A stretch of 63,541 nt of DNA, from IMG/VR virus record IMGVR_UViG_3300032322_001418, positions 1 through 63,541 of that record. One strand, given 5' to 3'. Position 1 is the first letter of the stretch; the number at the start of each line of letters is the position of its first letter. This document shows positions 13,727 through 21,876 of this stretch, in pieces. The DNA comes from a virus. A program made the translations under genes and the position numbers. The notes under the pieces were generated by a model, which ran no database searches, was not told the origin of the DNA, and saw only the letters and a program-made list of their open reading frames with translations.

Positions 13727-13900
13727 ATGCCGAAGGGTCAGAAGCCGTATCCGAAGGGAACGATGAAGCGTGAGGACTTCAAGGAACCGATGAAGCCGAA
13801 AAAGCGCGACAAGGCCGAGCCAGACATGGACGACCTGACGCCGCGCAGCAACCTGCCGCGTTACGCTGGCAGCCGTCCCACCAAGGCACGGGGGCGCTGA
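13727..13900 (+). CDS. Small highly basic protein
   Basis: 57 residues from ATG at 13727, 7 bases after GGGAG. The GTG at 13718, which overlaps the previous stop (GTGA), is an alternative. Lys/Pro/Arg-rich throughout (KGQKPYPKGTMKREDFKEP) and probably disordered. Likely to bind nucleic acid or act as a small virion component. Confidence 0.6.
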   Translation: MPKGQKPYPKGTMKREDFKEPMKPKKRDKAEPDMDDLTPRSNLPRYAGSRPTKARGR

Positions 13901-13902
13901 CC

Positions 13903-14160
13903 ATGGGCTACATCCCGACCAAGCTGCTGAAGGCAGCAACGGCAAAGGCCAAGGCGGCGACGCCCGTCGCTCCGGCTGGCCCGGCCAAGGGTCCAGCACT
14001 GGCCGCCAATCGCGCGGCCGTTGCGGCGACGCCGGTGGCCAATCCCGGCAAGGCCCGGTTCATGCAGAAGGTGCAGGCGCTGGCTGCGTCCAAGATGTCG
14101 GCCAAGCCCAAGGCTGGCGCGCTAGGGAAGGCTGCGGTCGTCCGTCAGAAGCTCAAGTGA
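13903..14160 (+). CDS. Ala/Lys-rich small protein
   Basis: 85 residues starting 3 bases after the previous stop. More than a third alanine with regular Lys and Pro (AATAKAKAATPVAPAG), resembling histone-H1-like tails. Probably disordered and DNA-binding; could condense packaged DNA. Low complexity makes any homology call unsafe. Confidence 0.62.
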   Translation: MGYIPTKLLKAATAKAKAATPVAPAGPAKGPALAANRAAVAATPVANPGKARFMQKVQALAASKMSAKPKAGALGKAAVVRQKLK

Positions 14161-14166
14161 GGCTCT

Positions 14167-14316
14167 ATGCCGCTCGAAAAGGGAAAGTCGCAGAAGGTCA
14201 TCAGCAGGAACATCTCCGAGCTGGTGAGGTCTGGCAAGCCGCAGAAGCAGGCAGTGGCAATCGCATTGAACACCGCTGGCAAGGCCAAGGCTCGTGGCAA
14301 AATCAAGGGAAGGTGA
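14167..14316 (+). CDS. 49-residue small phage protein
   Basis: ATG at 14167 with TGAGG 7 bases upstream. The sequence pattern ([19 protein letters not shown], then [19 protein letters not shown]) is of a type I recall as widespread among short hypothetical proteins in tailed phages. Role unknown. It sits in a run of tiny genes (13727-14483) with tight spacing. Confidence 0.7.
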   Translation: MPLEKGKSQKVISRNISELVRSGKPQKQAVAIALNTAGKAKARGKIKGR

Positions 14317-14321
14317 TTCCC

Positions 14322-14483
14322 ATGATGAAGGCAGCTCCAAAGTCGAGGGCCGGCACGATGGAGAAGGTTCTGGGGGCGTCGATCTTGGCGTGGCTGGTCT
14401 TGGTGGTGACGGCTTTGCTGATCATGCTGGCGCTGAAGGTCTCGGACCCGGTGGCCTTTCTCGATTTGGTTATCAGATCCTGA
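14322..14483 (+). CDS. Single-span membrane protein
   Basis: 53 residues from ATG at 14322 (a second ATG follows immediately) with GGAAGGTGA upstream. Residues 15-45 are hydrophobic (VLGASILAWLVLVVTALLIM). The N-terminus is basic and the tail short. The overlapping Gly/Asp/His-rich frame from 14294 is rejected for this stretch. Confidence 0.68.
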   Translation: MMKAAPKSRAGTMEKVLGASILAWLVLVVTALLIMLALKVSDPVAFLDLVIRS

Positions 14484-14527
14484 TAGAGCCGTTGCGCCGT
14501 CGCGGGAGGATTGGCCAGAACGATGTC

Positions 14528-14707
14528 GTGTCGCGGGCGAGGATGGTGAAGCCTGTCGGGTCGATTCCAGAGGTCAAGCTGCTGTGGGTTGAGGTTTCGT
14601 TCAGTGGTCGAAATGACCGCCAGCTGGTGGCGATCCCGCTGGAAGATTTCCACGAGTACGTAGATCTGCCGATGGTGAATCTTGGCGAGCAGACGCCCGA
14701 AGCATGA
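14528..14707 (+). CDS. Small protein, start uncertain
   Basis: 59 residues if GTG at 14528 is used, or 54 from ATG at 14543. Neither has an ideal ribosome site; GGGAGG at 14502 is about 20 bases upstream of the GTG. The protein has a beta-rich core (VKLLWVEVSFSGRNDRQLVA) and an acidic tail. It fills the gap between the membrane protein and the Cys-rich protein. Confidence 0.5.
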   Translation: MSRARMVKPVGSIPEVKLLWVEVSFSGRNDRQLVAIPLEDFHEYVDLPMVNLGEQTPEA

Positions 14708-14909
14708 GCGCTGCGTAAGCTGCTGGCAGCTTGTCAGCGCATCGGAGTTTGTGGCCAAGGGTGGCTGGAAGTCGAACAGGTGCAGGGCGTGCCGCAAGGC
14801 TGACGCGGAGCATAGGGCGCGATACGAGGCGATTCATCATGACCCGGATTGTGATTGCCGTCTGTGCCGCCATTGGCGTGCTGTTGTCGAGCGCAGCGAA
14901 TGCTGGTGA
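14682..14909 (+). CDS. Cys-rich zinc-binding protein
   Basis: 75 residues with a TTG start (GGTGA upstream), overlapping the previous gene by 26 bases. Two CxxC pairs (CVSC at residues 11-14, CRAC at 34-37) followed by CDCRLC at 58-63. This resembles small zinc-ribbon or HNH-associated phage proteins. Its C-terminal 71 bases overlap the FN3 gene's signal peptide region. Confidence 0.62.
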   Translation: MASRRPKHERCVSCWQLVSASEFVAKGGWKSNRCRACRKADAEHRARYEAIHHDPDCDCRLCRHWRAVVERSECW

Positions 14910-15432
14910 CGCGAGACTGACGTGGGTGAATGCGACCCAGCGGGTTGATGGGTCTAGCCTGACGGCCAGCTCGCTGCGTGGAACCAAGATCGAATGGTCG
15001 CGCTGCCAGTCGCAGGATCCGGCGACGGCCCCGGTGTTCGGCGCCGTGGCCGGGCAGTTCACGGTAGCTGCCGGCCTCACAACCCATTCGATCACCGGCC
15101 TGCCATCGGGGCGCTGGTGCTTCCGCGCTTACACCCTTGCCGTCGATACAGATGGAGTGACCCAGCAGGAGAGCGACCCGTCCAGCGTGGTGGCCAAGGT
15201 CATCATGGACGCCAAGCCTGCGCCGCCCTCGCTGCTGACGGTACAGGAGCTGGTGGTCTACAACGTTCTGAAGCAGCGCGACCGATTCGTGCTGCTGCCT
15301 GTTGGAACGGTTCCGGCTGACACAGCGTGTGACGCAACCAACGAGGTGAACGGCTATTATGCGGTGCCAAGGGCTGCCGTCACTTGGTATGGCTCTAGTC
15401 GCTCCGAGGTGGTGGTTGCCCGGTGTGGCTGA
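14839..15432 (+). CDS. Exported FN3-like (immunoglobulin-fold) protein
   Basis: 197 residues from ATG at 14839. A clear signal peptide (TRIVIAVCAAIGVLLSSAANA, one residue omitted from the Met) predicts export, cleaved after ANA. The mature part opens with an FN3-like domain (ARLTWVNATQRVDGSSL, then ITGLPSGRWCFRAY), followed by a second domain of about 60 residues with two cysteines. It could be a cell-surface or periplasmic protein, or a carbohydrate-binding virion decoration. A homologous-looking FN3 gene follows directly. Confidence 0.72.
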   Translation: MTRIVIAVCAAIGVLLSSAANAGDARLTWVNATQRVDGSSLTASSLRGTKIEWSRCQSQDPATAPVFGAVAGQFTVAAGLTTHSITGLPSGRWCFRAYTLAVDTDGVTQQESDPSSVVAKVIMDAKPAPPSLLTVQELVVYNVLKQRDRFVLLPVGTVPADTACDATNEVNGYYAVPRAAVTWYGSSRSEVVVARCG

Positions 15433-15830
15433 TCAGGATCTGGTGGTGGCTGCGCGGGCTGTTCACGGACGAGTTGCCGCCGCCATCTGCTGCTTCTGAC
15501 CTCAGAGGTGATGCAATGAAGAACGTGCTGCTGAGCTGGACCCTGCCGACCACCCGCGTGGATGGCAGCCCCCTCGCCCCGGCGGAGATCGCCGGCACCG
15601 AGGTGTTCATCCGTGTGGAGGGGGCTCCTGACTTCGTGCTGCTGGCCACGGTCCCGGCTCCCCAGACCTCGCTGCGCCAGACCGAGCTGGACTCCGGTAC
15701 CTACGAGTTTAGGGTGGTCGTGGTGGACAAGCAGCGCCCGCCCAAGCGGTCCGCCGCTGTCACCAGCAGCGTCTCCGTGGAACTGGCCGAGCCCAGCCCG
15801 GCGCTGGGCTTCGTGGTCAGCGTCGAGTGA
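15423..15830 (+). CDS. FN3-like protein with hydrophobic N-terminus
   Basis: 135 residues from GTG at 15423, overlapping the previous stop by 10 bases. The first 14 residues are very hydrophobic and aromatic (WLIRIWWWLRGLF), suggesting membrane association. An FN3-like domain follows (NVLLSWTLPTTRVDGSPLAP). An internal ATG at 15516 with AGAGGTGA upstream would give a 104-residue FN3-only form, so two products are possible. The two adjacent FN3 genes look like a tandem duplication. Confidence 0.68.
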   Translation: MWLIRIWWWLRGLFTDELPPPSAASDLRGDAMKNVLLSWTLPTTRVDGSPLAPAEIAGTEVFIRVEGAPDFVLLATVPAPQTSLRQTELDSGTYEFRVVVVDKQRPPKRSAAVTSSVSVELAEPSPALGFVVSVE

Positions 15831-15833
15831 GCC

Positions 15834-16031
15834 ATGGCCGGCGTCCTGCAGCAGCTCCAGAGCGAGCTGGAGCCCGGCATGAAGGTCTCCGCCGGCTGGG
15901 TCTCCAGACGCTACGGCGTGTCCCTACGGACCGCCCGGCGCGTCCTGCGTAGGCTCTGGCTGGGGCAGGTCGCCACCCGGGAATGGTCAGGACGCTGGCT
16001 GTACGAGGCACGCCAGCTGAGGCTGCTGTGA
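15834..16031 (+). CDS. Small winged-helix/HTH protein
   Basis: 65 residues from ATG at 15834, 3 bases after the previous stop. A basic HTH-like core (VSAGWVSRRYGVSLRTARRV, then LRRLWLGQVATREWSGRW) suggests a winged helix binding DNA. Its place among late structural genes is unusual, so it may regulate the fibre/glycan cassette that follows. Confidence 0.65.
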   Translation: MAGVLQQLQSELEPGMKVSAGWVSRRYGVSLRTARRVLRRLWLGQVATREWSGRWLYEARQLRLL

Positions 16032-16192
16032 TCAGCCATGTTTCACGGGGAACATTCCAGCCCGGGTCGGAACCCACCCAGAAACCCAACCGCAAGTCGC
16101 CAGTAACGGTCTCCCAAGCACCCATTCCTCAACCAGAACATACCGCCAAGGCCCTCTCCTCCTCCCAGAGCAGTCGGTCAAGGCTCGTCTAG
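16028..16192 (+). CDS. Small Ser/Pro/Gln-rich protein, doubtful
   Basis: 54 residues from GTG at 16028, which overlaps the previous TGA (GTGA) and has GAGG 5 bases upstream. The sequence is low in structure (Ser, Pro, Gln, Arg-rich), so only the coupled start supports it. If not translated, this 190-base stretch is a spacer. Confidence 0.4.
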   Translation: MISHVSRGTFQPGSEPTQKPNRKSPVTVSQAPIPQPEHTAKALSSSQSSRSRLV

Positions 16193-16225
16193 GGGTCAGT
16201 CAAACCAAAGAGAAGGATTGCCCCA

Positions 16226-16417
16226 GTGATAGAGCCGGGAGATGACGACACCACAGCCCCAGACAAAGGTAGCCCAAAGTCAGGCAAGCGCCTCTGTTCC
16301 CGCTGCCAGAAAGAACCCCGCCGCAATGGACAACGCTACTGCCAAAGCTGCCACGCCGGCTGGATGCGGAAACACCGCGCCAAACGACGCAGTGACAGCC
16401 CTCAGGGAGTCCAATAG
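16226..16417 (+). CDS. Small zinc-ribbon protein
   Basis: 63 residues with GTG start at 16226 and GAAGGA about 11 bases upstream. The N-terminal 20 residues are acidic (EPGDDDTTAPDKG). A zinc ribbon follows: CSRCQKEPRRNGQRYCQSC, then a Trp/Arg/Lys-rich helix. This CxxC-x12-CxxC arrangement is common in short phage and bacterial proteins of unknown role, sometimes HNH-related. Confidence 0.68.
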   Translation: MIEPGDDDTTAPDKGSPKSGKRLCSRCQKEPRRNGQRYCQSCHAGWMRKHRAKRRSDSPQGVQ

Positions 16418-16476
16418 CATGGCCCGGGGCTACCTGCCGATCGGTGGCGAGCTACCGTCCCTTCTAGGAGGCTGAC

Positions 16477-19400
16477 GTGGCACACACCGGACTCGACGCA
16501 ATCGCCTATCGCGCAGGCTACAACGACGGACGCCTGCAGCGCGGCAACCGCAATCCCTACGATCAGGCAACCCTGCTGTCCACGTGGTCGGCCTACGAGG
16601 AAGGCTACGCAGACGGCAGCCTGACCGCCCAAGGCGGCACGACCCTGATCCCCGGACCGCAAGGCCCCGCCGGCCCGCCCGGACCGCAAGGCCCGCCGGG
16701 AGCCGCCGATGCCGATGGCGTGAACATCATCGCCGCCGGCACCCAGACCGCAGGCAATACCCAGACGGTGCTGTTCCAGAACTCGAACGGGGTCTCGTTC
16801 GGGATGTCCGGCAGCAACGTGGTCACCGCATCGGTGGCCGGCATCAAGAGCGTGTCGGCCGGCACTACGCGCCTGACCAATGGCGAGCTGGTGCTGAGCA
16901 ACGCCAATGGCGTCTCGTTCGGGGTCAACGGCAACACGGTTACCGCGTCCGTAGGCGTGGGCGGAGTCGGCTCGCTGTCGGCTGGCACGACCCGGGCGAC
17001 GCTGGGCGAGGTGGTGCTGTCCAACTCCAACGGCGTGTCGTTCGGCATGGCGGGGCAGACCCTGACGGGCAGCGTCGCCGCACAGGTGCCGTTTGGGGTC
17101 AGCGCCGGCACCCAGAGCGTTTCGACCGGGACGCTGGTGTTCTCGAATTCCAACGGGATCACCTTCGGCATGTCCGGGTCGAGCCGGATCACTGCGTCGC
17201 ACAATGGCCTGACCACGGCTGCGCTGTCTGATCACAGCCACGGCAACCCGCAGCTCAACCTGACCAACCTCAGTGGAACGACCGCGAGCAATTCCGCAGG
17301 CTTCACGCTGTCGCTGTCGGCGGCGGCTGGCGGCGGCGGTGGAGTCGGCCTGTCTGCTGGTACGCAGAGCGTATCCACGGGCACGGTCGTCTTCTCGAAC
17401 TCGAATGGCATCACGTTCGGGATGTCGGGCTCCAGCCGCATCACGGCATCACACAATGGCCTGACGACTGCGGCACAGAGCGATCACTCGCACGGCAACC
17501 CCACGCTGGCGTTGACCAACCTGAGTGGCACGACGGCCAGCAACTCTGCTGGTCTCACGCTGTCGCTATCGGCGGCACCGCCAAGTAACACCATCGGCAT
17601 GTCGGCTGGCACGCAAAGCGTGGGCACCGGCACCGTGGTGTTCTCGAACTCGAACGGCATCAGCTTCGGGATGTCCGACTCGTCGCGCATCACTGCGTCG
17701 TACACGGTGCCGACGATCACCTCGCTGAGCCTGAGCGATCAGGCCACGTCGATCACGGCAGCCCGCCTTGCCTTCACGAATCTGAACGGGGTCACGCTGT
17801 CGCTGTCCACGACCACGGGCGGCAGCGCCACGCTGGTGGGGTCGCACAATGCCCTCACCTCGCAGAGCAACCAAGCGCTGTCAGGCAGCAACGGCAGCTT
17901 CGCCTTCCAGACGGCCACCTTCGGCAACCTGAACGGGCTGTCGTTCTACACCTCGAACGGCTCGATGGTCGGCTCCTACACAGTGCCCACCCAGTCGGCC
18001 CAGACGCTTGGCCTGTACGGGTCATCGAACACCACGGGGCAGTCCAGCAGCAGCACGTTCGATGCCCGCTCCGTGACCTTCCGTGGCGCTGGCGTGGCCT
18101 CGGTCGGCATGTCCGGCGGCGAGGTCGTCATCAGCGTGCCCTCTGGCGGCGGCGCTGGCGATGGCGGCAACGTGCTGGCTGCCGGCACCCAGACCGGCAC
18201 CTCGCTGGGCACGATCCGCTTCGAGGACAGCAACGGCATCAGCTTCGGCATGAGCGGCAGCACGCGGATCACGGCGAGCTATACCGTGCCGAGCACCGCT
18301 GGCCTGCTGTCAAACATCAGGGTATCGGCCGGCACGACCAGCAACCTGCTGTCGGCCGTGACCCTCGGCGACGCCAACAACGTCAGCTTTGGGCTCAATG
18401 CCTCGACCCTGACGGCCAGCATCCCGGCCGGCGCGACGGCCACGGGCAACCTCGGAGCTGTTGGTGGGGGCACGCAGACCGCGACCTCTGGGACGGTCGT
18501 GTTCGCAGACTCGAACGGCATCTCGTTCGGCCTGTCTGGCAGCACGCGCATGACCGCGACCGTGCGCACGGACTACGCGAACAGCACCCATTCGCATGGC
18601 AACCCGACGCTGAACCTGACCAACCTGTCGGGGACGACTGCCAGCAATAGCGCGGGGCTCACCCTGTCGCTGAGCGCAGCGGCCCAGTCGGTGCAGCCCG
18701 GGGTGGGCTCGATCAGCGCTGGCACAACCCGAGTGACGACCGGCGAAGCCGTGTTCGCAGATGGCAACGGCATCTCGTTCGGTGTGAACGGGCAGACCAT
18801 CACGGCCAGCCACAATGGCCTGACCAGCCAGTCCAACCAGAACGTGACGGCCGCCAACGGTGGCTTCGCGTTCCAGACGCTGAGCTTCAGCAACGCCAAC
18901 GGGGTCAGCTTCGGCACGTCCGCAGGTAGCGCGATCACCGGCTCAGTGGCGGCAGGAGCCACGGCAACTGGCAACGTCGGGGCGATCTCGGCAGCGGGTG
19001 CCTCTGCCAGCGCCGGCACGATCGTGTTCTCGAACTCGAACAACGTCAGCTTCGGCATGGCGGGCAGCACGGTTACCGCCACCATCACGGTGCCCGCCCA
19101 GACCGTGGACACTGCCGGCCTGTATGCGGTTGGCCAGACGACTGGGCAAAGCTCGTCCACGACCCGCGACATCCGGTCGCTGTCCGTGCAGGGCGCTGGC
19201 GGAGTGTCGGTGGGCTACTCGGCCGGCTCGCTGGTCATCAGCGGCGCAGCCGGCGGCGGGGCGGGCTACTCCGCCGGTCTGTCGAACATCGGCAACACCC
19301 TCGGCAACACCGGCACGGTCTCGCAGCAGCTCGTGCTGGCGGGCGGCAACAACATCACCCTGTCGGGCTCCGTCAATGGCGGCTCCGCCACGATCACGAT

Positions 19401-20400
19401 CAGCGCAGGGGCTGGCGGCGGCGGCAACTTCTCGGCAGGCGTGTCTACCGCCGGCAACACGGCTGGGTCCACCGGGGTCACCGGCACGCGGCTGGTGCTG
19501 GCCGGTGTCGGTGCGGTGTCGCTGTCGCAATCGACCGATGCCAACGGTGGCACGGTGTCGATCACGTCGCCCGCTACGTCCAGCCTCGCGGCAACCGGGG
19601 CACTGTCGTTCAGCAGCAACGGCTCGACCATCAGCTTGGGTGTCGGGCAGCTCACTGCCTATGCTGCCGGCAACACCTCCGGCAGCAGCTCTGGGACGCT
19701 CGATGCCCGCAGCCTGTCGTTCCATGGGTCGAACGGCATCACGGTCAACGTCAGCAATGGCTCAGTGGTGTTCTCCGGCGGAGGCGGCGGCGGAGGCGGC
19801 GGCACGACCTACGGCTCGACGCAAGTGCTCAACAACGACAACCTCGTCACGCATGCCATCCAGAACGCGTCCCTGCAGCTGTTCCCGATCTATGGCGTGC
19901 CCAACCTGACGTTCAATCGCTGCGAGCAACAGGTGCTGTTGAGTTGTGCGACCAACTCGACCTGCAGTCTCACGCTGAGCGCCTTGGTTGGGTTCTACAC
20001 CAGAAACGGGACTGCGTTCTCGCTGCTCAGCAGCTCGTCCACGAGTTTCGCGCTGACGCTCAGTGGAACCGCAAACAGCACGCTGTACTCAGGACAGAGG
20101 ATCTTCGGGTTCAACTGGAATTGCACGCTGCCGCCCGGGGATTACGTGGTTGGCCAGATTCTCAGGTCAACGACCGGAGGCAACAACGCCACGGTCAGCG
20201 TGCTGGCGGGTAGCGCGGTGGCCAGCAACTTCTCCGGCTATCTGGGGTCGGCGACCAACAACACTTATCTGCGCCGGCCGGGGCTTGGTTTCTTCTCGAA
20301 CACCACGACCGCGCTGCCGAGCAGCATCGCCTTTTCGCACATCACTGGCACTGCCTCTCAGGCAATACGCCTGCCTTCGTTGACGTTCTTTGGCAGCTAA
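16477..20400 (+). CDS. Collagen-bearing repetitive tail fibre or surface protein
   Basis: 1,307 residues; GTG start with AGGAGG 5 bases upstream. The N-terminal ~55 residues are a compact cap. Residues 60-75 are a short collagen-like Gly-X-Y run (GPQGPAGPPGPQGPP). About 1,050 residues follow of a repeated beta motif around FSNSNGISFGMSGS, typical of trimeric fibre shafts. The last ~170 residues, including two Cys pairs, are non-repetitive and probably form the receptor-binding tip. It precedes the glycan-modifying genes. Gly/Ser/Thr make up most of the shaft. Confidence 0.85.
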   Translation: MAHTGLDAIAYRAGYNDGRLQRGNRNPYDQATLLSTWSAYEEGYADGSLTAQGGTTLIPGPQGPAGPPGPQGPPGAADADGVNIIAAGTQTAGNTQTVLFQNSNGVSFGMSGSNVVTASVAGIKSVSAGTTRLTNGELVLSNANGVSFGVNGNTVTASVGVGGVGSLSAGTTRATLGEVVLSNSNGVSFGMAGQTLTGSVAAQVPFGVSAGTQSVSTGTLVFSNSNGITFGMSGSSRITASHNGLTTAALSDHSHGNPQLNLTNLSGTTASNSAGFTLSLSAAAGGGGGVGLSAGTQSVSTGTVVFSNSNGITFGMSGSSRITASHNGLTTAAQSDHSHGNPTLALTNLSGTTASNSAGLTLSLSAAPPSNTIGMSAGTQSVGTGTVVFSNSNGISFGMSDSSRITASYTVPTITSLSLSDQATSITAARLAFTNLNGVTLSLSTTTGGSATLVGSHNALTSQSNQALSGSNGSFAFQTATFGNLNGLSFYTSNGSMVGSYTVPTQSAQTLGLYGSSNTTGQSSSSTFDARSVTFRGAGVASVGMSGGEVVISVPSGGGAGDGGNVLAAGTQTGTSLGTIRFEDSNGISFGMSGSTRITASYTVPSTAGLLSNIRVSAGTTSNLLSAVTLGDANNVSFGLNASTLTASIPAGATATGNLGAVGGGTQTATSGTVVFADSNGISFGLSGSTRMTATVRTDYANSTHSHGNPTLNLTNLSGTTASNSAGLTLSLSAAAQSVQPGVGSISAGTTRVTTGEAVFADGNGISFGVNGQTITASHNGLTSQSNQNVTAANGGFAFQTLSFSNANGVSFGTSAGSAITGSVAAGATATGNVGAISAAGASASAGTIVFSNSNNVSFGMAGSTVTATITVPAQTVDTAGLYAVGQTTGQSSSTTRDIRSLSVQGAGGVSVGYSAGSLVISGAAGGGAGYSAGLSNIGNTLGNTGTVSQQLVLAGGNNITLSGSVNGGSATITISAGAGGGGNFSAGVSTAGNTAGSTGVTGTRLVLAGVGAVSLSQSTDANGGTVSITSPATSSLAATGALSFSSNGSTISLGVGQLTAYAAGNTSGSSSGTLDARSLSFHGSNGITVNVSNGSVVFSGGGGGGGGGTTYGSTQVLNNDNLVTHAIQNASLQLFPIYGVPNLTFNRCEQQVLLSCATNSTCSLTLSALVGFYTRNGTAFSLLSSSSTSFALTLSGTANSTLYSGQRIFGFNWNCTLPPGDYVVGQILRSTTGGNNATVSVLAGSAVASNFSGYLGSATNNTYLRRPGLGFFSNTTTALPSSIAFSHITGTASQAIRLPSLTFFGS
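17104..17577 (+). repeat. Tandem 74-residue fibre repeat (two full units)
   Basis: Units of 222 bp at 17104-17325 and 17356-17577 encode nearly the same 74 residues, from AGTQSVSTGT to TLSLSAA. A partial third copy of the last third begins near 18590. At the DNA level many synonymous sites differ. Confidence 0.8.
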
Positions 20401-20411
20401 AGGATGCCCTT

Positions 20412-21146
20412 GTGAGCAAGCCCTCGTTGATCGTTCAGGATTTCGCTGGAGCGCACAATGCGGACGTGGGCAAGACGGCCGCTCGCCTGATCAAGGGAGG
20501 CTCGTGGAAAAAGCAGCGCACGGTGGTGATCCTGCCGTCTGCGGCGCTGATCCCGGCCAAGGTAGCGCTGTCGCACTGGAACCTCGCGTTCTCGCCCAAC
20601 AATGGCGTGGTGCGGATCCTTGCGCAGGGCATGGAGGTTGGGGATGCGTACTCGACCGCGATCCAGCAGGTCATCGAGCATCCAGAGCTGGGCGACTGGG
20701 AGTACATCCTGACCATCGAGGCGGACAACTGCCCGCCCTCGGATGGGTTCCTCAAGCTGGTCGAGCGGATGGAGGCGCACCCGGAATTCGCCTGCATCGG
20801 TGGCCTGTACTTCACCAAGGGCGAGGGCGGCGTGGCGCAGATCTGGGGTGATCCCAAGGATCCGGTGCTCAACTTCAGGCCGCAGCCGCCGGATCCGAAT
20901 GGCGGGCTGGTCGAGTGCTGCGGCACCGGCATGGGCTTCAACCTGTTCCGCATGTCGATGTTCAAGGACTCGCGGCTGCGCCGCCCATGGTTTGTCACCC
21001 AGACCGCTGGCGGGATGTCCACGCAGGACTTGTACTTCTGGGGTGACGCGCGCAAGTACGGCTACCGCTGCGCGATCGACTGCAGCGTCAAGGTAGGGCA
21101 CTACGACATGGAGGGGAAGTTCGGCCCGCCGGACTTCATGTGGTAG
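20412..21146 (+). CDS. GT-A type glycosyltransferase-like protein
   Basis: 244 residues; GTG start. Rossmann-like order with ILTIEADNCPPSDGFLKL around residues 99-116, where E103-A-D105 replaces the usual DxD sugar-nucleotide metal motif. A later segment ends in CAIDCSVKVGHYD, with a His resembling the third metal ligand of GT-A enzymes. The phage could glycosylate its own fibre or DNA, or host surface sugars. It is immediately downstream of the fibre, which favours fibre modification. Confidence 0.68.
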   Translation: MSKPSLIVQDFAGAHNADVGKTAARLIKGGSWKKQRTVVILPSAALIPAKVALSHWNLAFSPNNGVVRILAQGMEVGDAYSTAIQQVIEHPELGDWEYILTIEADNCPPSDGFLKLVERMEAHPEFACIGGLYFTKGEGGVAQIWGDPKDPVLNFRPQPPDPNGGLVECCGTGMGFNLFRMSMFKDSRLRRPWFVTQTAGGMSTQDLYFWGDARKYGYRCAIDCSVKVGHYDMEGKFGPPDFMW

Positions 21147-21149
21147 CCA

Positions 21150-21860
21150 ATGGCGCTTGAGCTGCTTGCCACCAACAGGTCTAGTGGCGTTCCGCATGGA
21201 ACGTCCAACTATACGACCAGCTCCATCACTGGAAACGGCAAGCAGCGGACTCTGTTCTTTGCTGGATCCATGGCAGTCCATGCGTCGAGGGCTGGTCTTG
21301 CTGCTACTGACCTGACCATCTCCGATTCGCTGGGCATGTCGTGGACATCGCGACGCGAGCTGACCGTTGGCTCTGGCGCTGCGGCAATCCGTGTCTGGTC
21401 AGCGCTGCATCTGCCGGCTTTGGCTGATTTCACCATCACGCTGGGCTCTGGCGGCAAGGATATTCAGGCTTACCGACTTGGTTTGTGGGCTGTGTATGGC
21501 GCTGCAGACTCGCCAATTGGTGGGGTTGGGTCAAACTCGAATTCTGGAGATGGCAGCCTGTCGGTCACTCTCGACCAGACTCCATTCAACAACTCGCGCG
21601 CCCTGCACTGGATAGTGAATGCGCTGAGTGCTGGATCGCCAATCATCGTAGCTGGCTCGGATACTGCGCTATCCGCCACGTCAGTTGTTGCCGACTACAT
21701 GATCCACGGATTCGGTGATAAAACAGACAACAACCATATCAATGGTTTGTTTTATAGTGATGTACTCAGTGGCACCGGAACGTCACTTGGATGCGGTGCC
21801 GTTGGGATTGAGGTACGTGAGTTGATGGCTGGATACGCACCCGTCTGGCTGCGTCAGTGA
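21150..21860 (+). CDS. Beta-rich virion-like protein, unknown function
   Basis: 236 residues. Strand/turn-rich with many Ser, Thr and Gly (DLTISDSLGMSWTSRRELTV, then IVAGSDTALSATSVVADYM), like phage tail or fibre-associated proteins. It lies between a glycosyltransferase and a sugar dehydratase. It may be an accessory fibre or a substrate of the glycan enzymes. No catalytic motif was seen. Confidence 0.6.
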   Translation: MALELLATNRSSGVPHGTSNYTTSSITGNGKQRTLFFAGSMAVHASRAGLAATDLTISDSLGMSWTSRRELTVGSGAAAIRVWSALHLPALADFTITLGSGGKDIQAYRLGLWAVYGAADSPIGGVGSNSNSGDGSLSVTLDQTPFNNSRALHWIVNALSAGSPIIVAGSDTALSATSVVADYMIHGFGDKTDNNHINGLFYSDVLSGTGTSLGCGAVGIEVRELMAGYAPVWLRQ

Positions 21861-21876
21861 CAAGGGGGAATCAGAG

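Noticed and set aside
16242-16475. 77-residue Ala/Thr/Gln-rich frame overlapping the zinc-ribbon gene
   Set aside because: Low complexity and no ribosome site at its start; a short peptide at its end next to AGGAGG cannot be supported alone.
16402-17241. 279-residue minus frame opposite the fibre
   Set aside because: Arises from the repetitive fibre sequence; Gly/Arg/His-rich without a signal.
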